Shown here one piece after another: positions 1 to 8,489 of a stretch of 48,243 bases of DNA (position 1 is the stretch's first letter; each line of letters begins with the position of its first letter). The translations under genes were made by a program, and so were the position numbers. The notes beneath the pieces were generated by a model. The model saw only the letters and a list, made by a program, of their open reading frames with translations, was not told where the DNA came from and did not search any database. Origin of the DNA: Actinacidiphila cocklensis (GTDB lineage Bacteria > Actinomycetota > Actinomycetes > Streptomycetales > Streptomycetaceae); contig NZ_CAJSLV010000086.1 of the NCBI RefSeq assembly GCF_907177275.1, positions 1-48,243 on the forward strand, written 5' to 3'.

Positions 1-1
1 C

Positions 2-865
2 CCCGGCTCCGCGCCCGGGGCCGCGGCCGCCCGGCGCCACCTCACCCGGCGGCTCGCGTCCGTCCTGCGCGACGCGGGCGATCTGCCGCGGGCCCGCGAA
101 CTGGCCCTGTCCGCCCTGGCGGAGGAGCTGGGCGGCGGCGACGCGCCGGTCCCGGTTCCGGCCGTCGGGGGAGACGGTGCGGCGGGCGCGGGTCCAGGCG
201 GTGACGGTCCGCCCGGGGGGCGCGGCGCGCTGCTCGCACGCTACGTCCTGGCCACCGTCCGCTGGCGGGAGCACGACTCGGCGCAGGCCCGAGCGCTCTT
301 CGCCGACGCCGCCGAGCAGATCGGCACCCTGCCGGAGTCCGCACCCGAGCGCCCGGAGTGCCTGGAACTCCTGGCGATCACCCTTCACGCATGGCGCCGC
401 GTCACCGACTGGCGCCGGCTGACCGCGACCCTGGCGCTGGCCGACCACCTGCGCCGCCAGACCGGCCGGCCCCGCCCGAAGCCGCTGCGGGACCTGGTCG
501 CCCCGATCCTCGCCGCCGCCGCCCAGGAGCTCACCGCCGCCGAGTACGCCCGGGCCGTCCGCTCCGGTCCGGGGCTGCCCTGGCAGACCCCCCTGCGGCT
601 GATCCCGTCCGACCCTCCGGCGCCGCCACCGCCCCCGGCGCCGGCCCCCGCCCAGGAGCCCGACGTCCCCACCGGCGTCGCGACCGCCCTCACCAAGCGC
701 GAGCTGGAGGTCGCCCTGCTGGTGGCCGAGGGCATGACGAACCGCATCATCGCCCGCGAGCTGGGCATCGCCGAATGGACCGTGGTGAACCACCTCCGCA
801 AGGTGATGCGCAAGCTCGGCTGCCAGTCCCGCGTCCAGGTCACCCGCCGCCTGTCCAGCCCCTGA
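2..865 (+). CDS. LuxR-family transcriptional regulator, C-terminal part (5' end outside window)
   Basis: The open frame enters from the left edge and ends at TGA 863-865, so only the last 287 residues are visible. The last 65 residues form a LuxR/NarL helix-turn-helix: LTKRELEVALLVAEGMTNR begins it, the recognition helix is IAEWTVVNHLRKVMRKLG, and the tail is RVQVTRRLSSP. The preceding ~200 residues are helical and Leu/Ala/Arg-rich, compatible with the TPR-like region of large LAL-type LuxR regulators, and a Pro-rich linker (around 600-660) joins the two parts. DNA binding is well supported; the sensor or ATPase half, if present, is off the window. The target genes are unknown. Confidence 0.85.
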   Translation, partial: PGSAPGAAAARRHLTRRLASVLRDAGDLPRARELALSALAEELGGGDAPVPVPAVGGDGAAGAGPGGDGPPGGRGALLARYVLATVRWREHDSAQARALFADAAEQIGTLPESAPERPECLELLAITLHAWRRVTDWRRLTATLALADHLRRQTGRPRPKPLRDLVAPILAAAAQELTAAEYARAVRSGPGLPWQTPLRLIPSDPPAPPPPPAPAPAQEPDVPTGVATALTKRELEVALLVAEGMTNRIIARELGIAEWTVVNHLRKVMRKLGCQSRVQVTRRLSSP

Positions 866-894
866 CCCCGCGGGTTCAGGGGCCCGACCGAGAA

Positions 895-910
895 TGGACC
901 GCCTGGTTCA
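895..910. promoter_or_regulatory. candidate TetR operator, site 1
   Basis: TGGACC-GCCT-GGTTCA is an inverted repeat with 6-bp arms, one mismatch and a 4-nt centre. It has the same layout as the sites at 962-977 and 1596-1611 and lies about 85 bp upstream of the tetR start. Inferred, not tested. Confidence 0.45.
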
Positions 911-961
911 CACCAGAGACCAGGGCGGGGCCGCCGGCGGGCGGTTCTGCGGCCGCATGAG

Positions 962-977
962 TGGACCATGAGGTCCA
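962..977. promoter_or_regulatory. candidate TetR operator, site 2
   Basis: TGGACC-ATGA-GGTCCA is a perfect 6-4-6 inverted repeat immediately upstream of the tetR coding sequence. The GTG at 961 that could open a longer tetR frame overlaps this site, which argues for one of the downstream ATGs as the real start. The position fits autoregulation. Confidence 0.55.
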
Positions 978-990
978 GCCGGGTGCGACA

Positions 991-1587
991 ATGGACCGCA
1001 TGAACCGAGGTATCACCGCCAAAGGCCTGGCGACCCGGCAGCGCATCGTGGTCGCCGCCGCCCTGCTGGCACGGGAGAAGGGTGCCGCGGAGACCACGCT
1101 CGACGACGTGCGCGCGGCGACGTCCACCAGCAAGAGCCAGCTCTTCCACTACTTCCCCGACGGCCGCGCCGACCTGCTCGTGGCCGTCGCGGAACACGAG
1201 GCCGACCAGGTCATCGAGGCGCAGCAGCCCTACCTCGGCGACCTCGCGACCTGGGAGTCCTGGCAGGGCTGGAGCCGTGCGGTGCTGGCCCACTACGCGG
1301 AGCTGGGCGAGCGCTGCCCGCTGAGCAGCCTCACCTCCGAGCTGGGCAAGTCCTCGCCCGAGGCGCGTGCCGTGGTCGGTGCGCTGTTCGCCACGTGGGA
1401 GGCCGCGCTACTGCGCGGCACCATGGCGATGCTCCCGGACCGGGTGGCGGCCGTCCGGCAGGCCAGGAGCATCCTGGCGGCGGTCCAGGGCGGCGTCGCG
1501 ATGCTCCAGGGTACGGGCAGGACCGAGTACCTCGAAGCCGCCCTCGCCGCCGCGATCGCCCCCTTGAAGACCGGGGCCGCGGCCTAG
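991..1587 (+). CDS. TetR/AcrR-family transcriptional repressor
   Basis: About 198 residues, normal for the family. The N-terminus is a TetR helix-turn-helix: TRQRIVVAAALLAREKG is helix 1, and TTLDDVRAATSTSKSQLFHYF carries the recognition helix. The C-terminal ligand-binding half resembles the LmrA/YxaF-type TetR C-domain. The start is ATG 991; ATG 1000 is also possible. A GTG at 961 is less likely because it overlaps a palindromic site. The SDR gene follows 151 bp downstream on the same strand with another copy of the palindrome between them. The simplest model is a ligand-responsive repressor of itself and the SDR. The ligand is unknown. Confidence 0.9.
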   Translation: MDRMNRGITAKGLATRQRIVVAAALLAREKGAAETTLDDVRAATSTSKSQLFHYFPDGRADLLVAVAEHEADQVIEAQQPYLGDLATWESWQGWSRAVLAHYAELGERCPLSSLTSELGKSSPEARAVVGALFATWEAALLRGTMAMLPDRVAAVRQARSILAAVQGGVAMLQGTGRTEYLEAALAAAIAPLKTGAAA

Positions 1588-1595
1588 CCCAACTC

Positions 1596-1611
1596 TGGAC
1601 TTGCCAGTCCA
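1596..1611. promoter_or_regulatory. candidate TetR operator upstream of the SDR gene (site 3), possibly also a hairpin
   Basis: TGGACT-TGCC-AGTCCA is a perfect 6-4-6 inverted repeat; with one extra pair the arms are 7 bp. TCTTTTT follows it, so the RNA could also act as a weak intrinsic terminator for tetR. The match to sites at 895-910 and 962-977 favours a TetR operator for the SDR promoter. Confidence 0.55.
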
Positions 1612-1738
1612 GTCTTTTTGGTGCACGGTGGTGTGAGGCAGCGCCGCGCCGGACCCGTCAGGGTCCGCGTCGGCCAGGCCCCACCTGTCCACCCGCGCTC
1701 GCGCCCCGCGGGAGCGCGCATCAGAAGGAAGCAGCCCG

Positions 1739-2536
1739 ATGGCATCGGATTTCGAAGGCAAGCGCGCACTGGTCACCGGTTCGAGCAGCGGCCTCGGCGA
1801 GGAGATCGCCCGGCGGCTGGCGGCGGAGGGCGCGTCCGTCGTCGTCCACGGCCGGGACGCCGCCCGTACCGAGGCGGTCGCCAAGAGCGTCAGGGACGCC
1901 GGCGGGGACGCGTCGGTCGCCATCGGCGACCTCGCCACCGACGAGGGCGCGGACGCGGTCGCCGCGGCGGCGCTCGCCGGCGGCCCGGTGGACATCCTGG
2001 TCAACAACGTCGGCGTCTACGACCCCAGCCTGAGCTGGACCACCGTGTCGGCCGCCGACTGGGCCGACATCTACAACGTCAACGTGATCTCCGGGGTGCG
2101 CATGATCCAGCGCCTCGTGCCGGCGATGCGCGAGCGCGGCTGGGGCCGGGTGATCCAGATCAGCAGCGTGACCGGCCACCGCCCGCAGGCCAGCCAGCCC
2201 CACTACGCCGCCACCAACGCCGCCCGCAGCAACCTCGCCGTCTCGCTCAGCCGCGAACTGCGGGGCACGGGCGTCACGTCGAACGCGATCGCCGCCGGCG
2301 GCATCCTCGTCCCCAACTCCGTTGACCACCTGGTCTCCATGGGCAGGGAGCAGGGCTGGGGCGAGACCTGGGACGAGATCGAGCCGAACCTCGTCGCCGC
2401 CCTCGGGCCCAACGACGTCGGCCGCATCGGACGGATGGACGAGTACGTCGGCATGGTCCTCTTCCTGGCCGGCCCGGCGTCCGGCTACGTCACCGGCGCG
2501 AACCTCCACGTCGACGGCGGCTGGCGCGACGCCTGA
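1739..2536 (+). CDS. short-chain dehydrogenase/reductase (SDR) with altered active-site lysine
   Basis: 265 residues, classical SDR size. The Rossmann nucleotide-binding motif TGSSSGLGEEIA is near residue 13 and NNVG is present. The usual catalytic triad is Ser-Tyr-Lys (YxxxK), but here the segment reads HYAATNAARSN, so the Tyr is kept and the Lys is Asn (codon AAC). The C-terminus GYVTGANLHVDGGW is typical of FabG-like SDRs. The start is ATG with AGAAGGA upstream. The gene probably responds to the TetR regulator just upstream. The substrate cannot be read from sequence. The Lys-to-Asn change may lower or redirect oxidoreductase activity. Confidence 0.88.
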   Translation: MASDFEGKRALVTGSSSGLGEEIARRLAAEGASVVVHGRDAARTEAVAKSVRDAGGDASVAIGDLATDEGADAVAAAALAGGPVDILVNNVGVYDPSLSWTTVSAADWADIYNVNVISGVRMIQRLVPAMRERGWGRVIQISSVTGHRPQASQPHYAATNAARSNLAVSLSRELRGTGVTSNAIAAGGILVPNSVDHLVSMGREQGWGETWDEIEPNLVAALGPNDVGRIGRMDEYVGMVLFLAGPASGYVTGANLHVDGGWRDA

Positions 2537-2540
2537 CCGC

Positions 2541-4136
2541 TCATCCGGCGCGAGGGGCTCGACGTCCCGGCGCCTGGCGGTGCCCCCCTGCCGGCGGGGC
2601 GGCACCCGCGCTCCTCCGGCTCGGCGCTTTCGCGCCCGCCCGCTCGTAGACCGTCACCCTCCGGCCGCGCACCTGCCTGTCGGCCACCACGACGAAATAG
2701 TCCCTCAGCACCGCCATCTTCGCCCTGTCCCGCTTCGTGACCACCGGTTGCGCCACCGGGACGGCGTCCGTCACCAGCAGGATCCGCTGCTGCGCGAGCA
2801 TCGCGGCCCGTATGCGGTCGGGTCCCGCCTCCACGCCCGCCAGGGTCGCCGACCTCTCCGGGCTCTCGGCCAGCGCGATGTCGCGCAGGCCGGAGAAGGC
2901 GCCGGGGGAGACGGACGCGGCATCGCGGCGCGTCGACGGGACGAAGACCACCGCGTTGCCTTCCTCCTTCATCCGCTGCACGTCGGACGCCATGGCCAGG
3001 ACGTCGTCCACCCGGCTGGCCGGGGACCGCTCGGCGCGCGACTGCGGCAGCAGCGCCGCCAGCGCCACGGCGACGACGCCGGGGAGAACCACCGCCGACA
3101 CCCTCGGGAAGCGGGGCCGCGCCGCCCGTGCCGCCGAGTCGACGGCCCCGCCGATGAGCAGCGCAAGCCCCAGCAGGCTGAAGAGGACGTACCGGTCGAG
3201 GAACAGTGGCTGCACGAAGGACAGCCCCACCAGGCCGAGTTGCGGCACCGCGAGCAGCGGCAGCCCCACCGTGGCCACCGACACCCGTCCCGCCCGGGGC
3301 CGTTCCGCGGCGGCGCATACCCCGCCGATCAGCAGCAGGACAGCGGGGCCGATCATCATGTGCCAGGTCAGCGGCGGTATCCAGGCCACCTGCTGTGACT
3401 GCCCGCGGCTGAAGAGGATCAGCGGCAGCACGCCCGCCGCGGCACCCACGGCCGCCGCCCCCCACCGCAGCCGCACCCCGCGCCCGGCCCTCGTCCAGAC
3501 CAGCGTCGCCAGGTGGGCCGGCAGGATCAGCAGCGAGAGCCAGTTCAGCAGCCCGCACGCCAGGACGGCGCCGCCGTATCCGACCCAGTGCGCGGTACGG
3601 GCCTGCCCTCTGAGCACGGTCACCAGCAGCAGGGTCGCGAGGGCGGCCCCGGCCGCGACCAGCGCGTAGGACCGGCCTTCCTGGAGGTAGAACTGCACCG
3701 GCGGGAGCAGTCCCAGGGCCGATCCGGCCGCCAGCCCCGCGGTCCGCCCGGCCAGCCGGTCGCCCACCACCGCCAGGCAGCCCGCCGCCCCCGCCATCGC
3801 GAGCACCGACGGCAGCCGCAGCGTGGTCGTACTGGCCCCGAACACCTCGAACACCCCGTGCATCAGCAGGTAGTAGAGCCCGTGCACGACATCGTCGTTC
3901 CCCAGCGTGCGCCATATCTCGCCGGTGGGCCGCTGCGCCACCAGCCAGGTGGCGGCCTCGTCGCGCCACACGCTGTTCTGCCGGGAAAGCCCCCACCACC
4001 CCAGGCCCGTGGTCCACAGCACGGGAACCAGCCAGACGGGCAGGGCGGGGCGCCGCCGGTTTTCCGGCGCGGCCGCCGGCGCCTTTCCGCTCCGCGAGTA
4101 ACGGCGCGTCGGCCGAGAGGTGGTGTCTGAGGGCAA
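2541..4136 (-). CDS. GT39/PMT-like polytopic membrane glycosyltransferase
   Basis: 531 residues starting from TTG 4136. The sequence after a basic, Pro-rich N-terminus is a series of hydrophobic segments (about ten) typical of GT-C glycosyltransferases that use polyprenyl-phosphate sugars. The first extracytoplasmic loop carries VWRDEAATW, the acidic DE motif expected in PMT/ArnT-like enzymes, followed by VHGLYYLLMHGVFEVFG, another conserved segment. The C-terminal ~120 residues are soluble and end in a basic Ala/Arg-rich tail. It is convergent with the SDR (4 bp between stops). Acceptor and sugar are unknown; mannose is plausible for actinobacterial PMT-like enzymes, and a mannosidase gene lies nearby. 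Confidence 0.8.
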   Translation of the reverse strand: MPSDTTSRPTRRYSRSGKAPAAAPENRRRPALPVWLVPVLWTTGLGWWGLSRQNSVWRDEAATWLVAQRPTGEIWRTLGNDDVVHGLYYLLMHGVFEVFGASTTTLRLPSVLAMAGAAGCLAVVGDRLAGRTAGLAAGSALGLLPPVQFYLQEGRSYALVAAGAALATLLLVTVLRGQARTAHWVGYGGAVLACGLLNWLSLLILPAHLATLVWTRAGRGVRLRWGAAAVGAAAGVLPLILFSRGQSQQVAWIPPLTWHMMIGPAVLLLIGGVCAAAERPRAGRVSVATVGLPLLAVPQLGLVGLSFVQPLFLDRYVLFSLLGLALLIGGAVDSAARAARPRFPRVSAVVLPGVVAVALAALLPQSRAERSPASRVDDVLAMASDVQRMKEEGNAVVFVPSTRRDAASVSPGAFSGLRDIALAESPERSATLAGVEAGPDRIRAAMLAQQRILLVTDAVPVAQPVVTKRDRAKMAVLRDYFVVVADRQVRGRRVTVYERAGAKAPSRRSAGAAPPAGGHRQAPGRRAPRAG

Positions 4137-4174
4137 GTGGATTCCCGGGGCGGGTCATGGAAGAACACGGAGTG

Positions 4175-4249
4175 CCGGAGAGCGGGGTTCCGGAGAGCGG
4201 GGTTCCGGAAAGCCGAGTGCCGGAAAGCGGAGTGCCGGAAAGGCGAATG
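4175..4249. repeat. five tandem 15-bp units
   Basis: Five head-to-tail units of CCGGARAGCSGRGTK type, with one or two changes between neighbours. They lie just upstream of the minus-strand glycosyltransferase start, in a region with no convincing gene. The 15-bp period leaves all reading frames open, which produces spurious ORFs of repeating residues on both strands. Confidence 0.85.
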
Positions 4250-4684
4250 GGCCGATCCCTGAGGGCGAAGCGTACGTGTCGTTGCCTGTCCACGGCGTCT
4301 CCCTTTGGTGGTTGGTGTGTTCGGATGCAATTCCCCTTGCGGCAGGAGTCATTGACGCCATCCGCCGATCATCGGCATGAATTCGCAGTTCTGCGTGGTG
4401 ATGCGGGCACGTCGCCGCAGCCCCGTCCGTGTGCTCTGCGAATTCCGTTTGCCGCTGGTGAACTCGCACGGGATTCATAGTGATTTCTCTCACCGGGCCG
4501 TATGTCAACCAAATGGCCGGGAGGCGCGTCAGCCTCTCAGTTCGGCGCGGCGCGTAGTAACGCGCGTCAACCGGCTTCACTTCGATCGGACTCGTAGCCA
4601 CGGCAACCCCCGGGAGTAGCTGGAACACCCTCTTGCTCACTCAAAGCTATCGACTTGCTCACGCAGTGTCACTGCCTCGAACGG

Positions 4685-4700
4685 GTGATCGTACGTTCAC
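4685..4700. promoter_or_regulatory. candidate operator, 16-bp near-palindrome
   Basis: GTGATCGTACGTTCAC is symmetric except for one base pair on each side of the centre. It lies 285 bp upstream of the GH92 start in a gene-free region. It could be a site for a LacI/GntR-type sugar regulator, but no such gene is in view. Confidence 0.35.
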
Positions 4701-4728
4701 GCGATTGCCGCCTCGCGGTGAGCGCGGT

Positions 4729-4751
4729 CGCCTCGCTCGGCGAGCGAGGCG
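4729..4751. other. 10-bp-stem hairpin in the GH92 upstream region
   Basis: CGCCTCGCTC and GAGCGAGGCG are perfect inverted arms around a GGC loop. There is no T-run after it, so it is not a classical terminator. It may be an RNA structure in the leader or a protein-binding site. Confidence 0.5.
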
Positions 4752-4985
4752 CCGCGGACCGCCGTCCGCCAGACGGGTGGAACACGCACCCGACTCGTGC
4801 ACGAGCATTGACATGGCCTCGCCATTCACGTTTGACTCGTCGCTCGTGCAGGCCTGGCAACGTTGTCATCGCTTCGCCCCAGCCTCCTGGGCCACAGAGG
4901 GCGAAACGCGTGCCGCCGTTGCCGGCCGAGGACGCCATCAGTCCTCCCTGGGCACCCGTGCGCACGAATCGCGGAGGCAGTCTCG

Positions 4986-7900
4986 ATGATTCCCTTGCGT
5001 CGCCCGGACCACCCTCGCCCCAGCGGCCGTTCCCGGACCGGCGGTGCCGCGCTGCGGCGGCTCGCCGTGGTCGGGTCCCTGCTGAGCCTGGCGGCCCTCC
5101 CGCTGCAGTCCCTGGAGAGCGCGTCGGCCGCCGCGGCGCCGTCGCCGGTCACGGACCCGGCGTCCCTCGTCAACCCGCTGATCGGCACCTCGGGCGCGGT
5201 CAACACCTTCCCCGGCCCCGACGTGCCGTTCGGAATGATGCAGTGGGGTCCCGACACGACCCCGCACCGCGCCCAGGGCGGCGGCTACGAGTACGACAGC
5301 ACGAAGCTCTCCGGCTTCAGCCTCACCCACGTCTCGGGTCCCGGCTGCGACGTCGCGGGCGACGTGCCGATCCTGCCGGTCTCAGGGGCGCTGTCCGGCA
5401 ACCTGTCCGACACCACTGCGCAGTTCGCGCACAGCGACGAGAAGACGGCCATCGGCTCGTACACGGTGACCGACGCCTCCGGCGTCACCACCGAGCTGAC
5501 CGACACCACCCGCGCGGGCCTGGGCCGCTTCACCTTCCCCGCCGGCTCGGACGGCAACCTGCTGCTCAAGCTGAGCGGCGGCGCCACGCAGGTGGACGGG
5601 ACGCGGGCCAAGGTGGTCAGCGACCGCGAGGTGAGCGGCTCGGTCGACAGCGGGCACTTCTGCGGTGCGGGCAACCGCTACACCCTCCACTTCGACATCA
5701 GGTTCAACCGCCCCTTCGCGGCCAGCGGCACCTGGGTCGGCAGCACCGTCAACCCCGGCGCGAAAGCGCTGACGGCGGGCCGTACCGCCGCTCCGGCAGC
5801 GAGCGCGGGCCGCAACGGCAGCGCGCTGAAGGAGCAGGGCTTCACGGTGCCCGCCTCGCCCTCCCCGGTCGTGCACCCGGCGGGAGCCAAGGGAACCGCG
5901 GCATCGGCGGCCGCCAGTGCCCCCGTCACCGGCGCCAACGGGATGTACCTGACCTTCGACACCGCGTCCTCAGCCGCGGTGACCGCGGCCGTCGGCATCT
6001 CGTACACCAGCGACGACAACGCCTCCGCCAACCTCTCCACGGAGATCAGCGGCTGGAACCTCGACAAGTTGCGCACCGCAAGCCATGACGCCTGGAACGG
6101 CGTCCTCGGCCGTATCGCGGTCGGCGGCGGCAGCCACGACCAGCAGGTGCAGTTCTACACCGCGCTCTACCACGCGCTGCTGCATCCGAACGTCTTCTCC
6201 GACGACAACGGCCAGTACATGGGCATGGACAACCAGGTCCACCGGCCGGCGAAGGGCCAGAAGGCGCAGTACGCCAACTACTCGGGCTGGGACACCTACC
6301 GCTCGCAGACCCAGCTGATGGCCGTCGTCGCCCCGAAGGTGACCGGCGACATCGTCACCTCGATGCTCAACGGCTACGACCAGACGGGCCTGTTGCCCAA
6401 GTGGGCCTCGAACAACGGCGAGAGCTACGTCATGGTCGGCGACCCCGGCACCTCGATCATCGCCGACGCCTACGCCTTCGGGGTGCGCAACTTCGACTCC
6501 GCGCACGCCCTCGAAGCCATGAAGCACCAGGCGACCACGCCCAACCAGGACCGCCCCGGCGAGGCCGTACGCGCCGCCAAGGGCTACCTCCCGCTGGACG
6601 AGAACGACTACGGCTGCTGCAACTTCTACGGCCCGGTGTCCACCCAGCTGGAGTACGACAGCGCCGACTACGCGCTGGCCTCGTTCGCCAAGTCGCTGGG
6701 CAGCACCGCGGACTACACGGCCTTCGCCACCCGCGCCCAGGACTGGATGAACGTCTTCAACCCGCAGACCGGCTACATGCAGGGCCGCAACAAGGACGGC
6801 AGCTTCGCCGGCGGCTTCACCCCCGGCACCTCCAACGGGTTCGTCGAGGGCACCTCGGCGCAGTACACCCCGATGGTCCCGTTCGACCTCAGCCAGCTGA
6901 TCACCGCCCGCGGCGGCTCGGCGGCGTACGCCTCGTACCTCGACAGCCTGCTGGACGACATCACCGAGCCCGGCGGCACCGACGCGGACCTCTCCAACGA
7001 GCCGAGCCTGGAGATCCCCTGGGAGTACGACTACCTCGGGCAGCCTTGGAAGACCCAGGCCGCGGTGCGGCAGGCGCAGACGAAGCTCTACTTCAACGCC
7101 CCGGTGGGCTCGTTCGGCAACGACGACCTGGGCGCGATGAGTTCCTGGTACGTCTGGTCGTCGCTGGGCATGTACCCCGAGACGCCCGGCACGGACACCC
7201 TGGCGCTGGGCAGCCCGGCCTTCCCGGTCGCCAAGGTCACCTTCGGCAACGGCAAGCAGGTCACGATCAACGCCCCGCAGGCCGCGCCGGACGCCCCCTA
7301 CGTGCAGGCGCTCGACGTCAAGGGCAAGGAGTGGAACGCCGCCTGGCTGACCTTGGACCAGTTCCGCTCGGCCACGTCGATGGACTTCGCGCTCTCCACG
7401 CAGCCGAGCACCTCGTGGGCGACCGGCCCCGACGCCGCTCCGCCGTCCGACACCACCGGCGGCGAGCGGGTGCTGGCCGCGACCGGCCCGACCAGCGACG
7501 GCCTCATCGTCGCCCCGGGCGCGAGCGGTGACGCGACGCTGCGGCTGACCAACCTCGGCAGCAAAGCCGCCACCGTCGACTGGACGGCGACCGCGCCGGA
7601 CGGCGTGACCGTGGACACCTCCGCCGGCTCGCTGACCGTGCCGCCGTCGGGCTCCGCGCAGGCGCAGGTCCCGGTCACCGCGGGCGCCACGGAGGGCGCG
7701 TACTCCGTCGACTTCGCGCTCACCGACCACACCAGCGGCGCGGACCTGGGAGGCGCCACCCTGCGGGTGGCCGTCGCGCAGCCCGGCGCGCTGTGGCCTT
7801 ACGAGTCGAACGAGGGCGTCTACGCCGACGGCACCCACTTCAGCGGCGGGTTCGACGACGGCGGCTGGGCGTACTCGCAGAACGCCCTGACCGCCGCGGG

Positions 7901-8372
7901 CGTCACCAGCGGCGGCAAGGTCACCGCGGACGGGATCACGTACACCTGGCCCACCACCGCCGCGGGCCGCCCCGACAACCTGGAGGTCAGCGGGCAGACC
8001 ATTCCCCAGCCGGCAGGCTCCTCCGGCGCCTTCCTCGGCCTGCTCGGCGCCGCCGCCAACGCGCCGACCGACGGCAGCGGCGTCCCCGGCGAGCTGACCG
8101 TCACCTACACCGACGGCAGCACCGCCAAGGCGACCGTGGCCTTCTCCGACTGGACCCTCAACGGCGGTGCCCGCCAGCCCCTTCCGGGCAACACCGCGGC
8201 AGCCACCACCGCCTACCGCAACACCGGCAGCGGCGGCCGGGACACCGTCAAGGCGTACGTCTTCTCGGTGAAGGTGCCGCTCGACCCGGCCAAGACGGTG
8301 GCGTCCCTGACCCTCCCGGTCACCGGCGCCTCCGGCACGGTCCACCTGTTCGCCTTCGGCTACGGGAGCTGA
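4986..8372 (+). CDS. secreted GH92-family alpha-mannosidase with C-terminal accessory domains
   Basis: 1128 residues. Residues 1-~48 are a signal peptide: Arg-rich start, hydrophobic LAVVGSLLSLAALPL, cleavage near SASA-A. The GH92 domain covers about 55-810. Typical segments are NTFPGPDVPFGMMQWGPDT, FSLTHVSGPGC, YRSQTQLMAVVAPKV, DENDYGCCNFYGPVSTQ, LSNEPSLEIPWEYDYLGQP and GNDDLGAMSSWYVWSSLGM. GH92 enzymes are calcium-dependent exo-mannosidases that trim alpha-linked mannose. Residues ~835-925 resemble a NEW3 beta-sandwich domain, and ~933-1128 look like a further beta-rich carbohydrate-binding module. Longer frames begin upstream, but ATG 4986 is followed directly by the signal peptide. A strong terminator follows. 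Likely role: outside-cell degradation of mannosylated glycans. Confidence 0.93.
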   Translation: MIPLRRPDHPRPSGRSRTGGAALRRLAVVGSLLSLAALPLQSLESASAAAAPSPVTDPASLVNPLIGTSGAVNTFPGPDVPFGMMQWGPDTTPHRAQGGGYEYDSTKLSGFSLTHVSGPGCDVAGDVPILPVSGALSGNLSDTTAQFAHSDEKTAIGSYTVTDASGVTTELTDTTRAGLGRFTFPAGSDGNLLLKLSGGATQVDGTRAKVVSDREVSGSVDSGHFCGAGNRYTLHFDIRFNRPFAASGTWVGSTVNPGAKALTAGRTAAPAASAGRNGSALKEQGFTVPASPSPVVHPAGAKGTAASAAASAPVTGANGMYLTFDTASSAAVTAAVGISYTSDDNASANLSTEISGWNLDKLRTASHDAWNGVLGRIAVGGGSHDQQVQFYTALYHALLHPNVFSDDNGQYMGMDNQVHRPAKGQKAQYANYSGWDTYRSQTQLMAVVAPKVTGDIVTSMLNGYDQTGLLPKWASNNGESYVMVGDPGTSIIADAYAFGVRNFDSAHALEAMKHQATTPNQDRPGEAVRAAKGYLPLDENDYGCCNFYGPVSTQLEYDSADYALASFAKSLGSTADYTAFATRAQDWMNVFNPQTGYMQGRNKDGSFAGGFTPGTSNGFVEGTSAQYTPMVPFDLSQLITARGGSAAYASYLDSLLDDITEPGGTDADLSNEPSLEIPWEYDYLGQPWKTQAAVRQAQTKLYFNAPVGSFGNDDLGAMSSWYVWSSLGMYPETPGTDTLALGSPAFPVAKVTFGNGKQVTINAPQAAPDAPYVQALDVKGKEWNAAWLTLDQFRSATSMDFALSTQPSTSWATGPDAAPPSDTTGGERVLAATGPTSDGLIVAPGASGDATLRLTNLGSKAATVDWTATAPDGVTVDTSAGSLTVPPSGSAQAQVPVTAGATEGAYSVDFALTDHTSGADLGGATLRVAVAQPGALWPYESNEGVYADGTHFSGGFDDGGWAYSQNALTAAGVTSGGKVTADGITYTWPTTAAGRPDNLEVSGQTIPQPAGSSGAFLGLLGAAANAPTDGSGVPGELTVTYTDGSTAKATVAFSDWTLNGGARQPLPGNTAAATTAYRNTGSGGRDTVKAYVFSVKVPLDPAKTVASLTLPVTGASGTVHLFAFGYGS

Positions 8373-8377
8373 GCCCC

Positions 8378-8418
8378 GCCGTACCGCCCGGGGCCGCGCA
8401 GGTCCCGGGCGGTACGGC
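8378..8418 (+). terminator. terminator hairpin after the GH92 gene
   Basis: A perfect 15-bp stem (8378-8392 with 8404-8418) and an 11-nt loop begin 5 bp after the GH92 stop codon. There is no T-run, as is common for actinobacterial terminators. Confidence 0.75.
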
Positions 8419-8489
8419 CCCCGCGCGGCGAGATCCGCCGGACCTCGGCCGGGCGCGGTTGGCGGCGCAGGAATGGGTACGCGCACCGT

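Larger units (their letters stand above)
4250..4985. other. long intergenic region upstream of the GH92 gene
   Basis: About 740 bp without a convincing gene and with lower GC than its surroundings around 4380-4680. It contains a near-palindrome at 4685-4700 and a strong hairpin at 4729-4751. A TTGACA lies at 4808-4813 but has no good -10 partner. The region probably carries the control sequences of the secreted GH92 mannosidase. Confidence 0.5.

Noticed and set aside
961..990. GTG 961 as the start of tetR
   Set aside because: It overlaps a perfect TGGACC-N4-GGTCCA operator-like site; ATG 991 or 1000 fits the family start better.
4175..4249. CRISPR array
   Set aside because: Units are 15 bp, contiguous and without spacers; no cas genes are present. 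No CRISPR was seen elsewhere.
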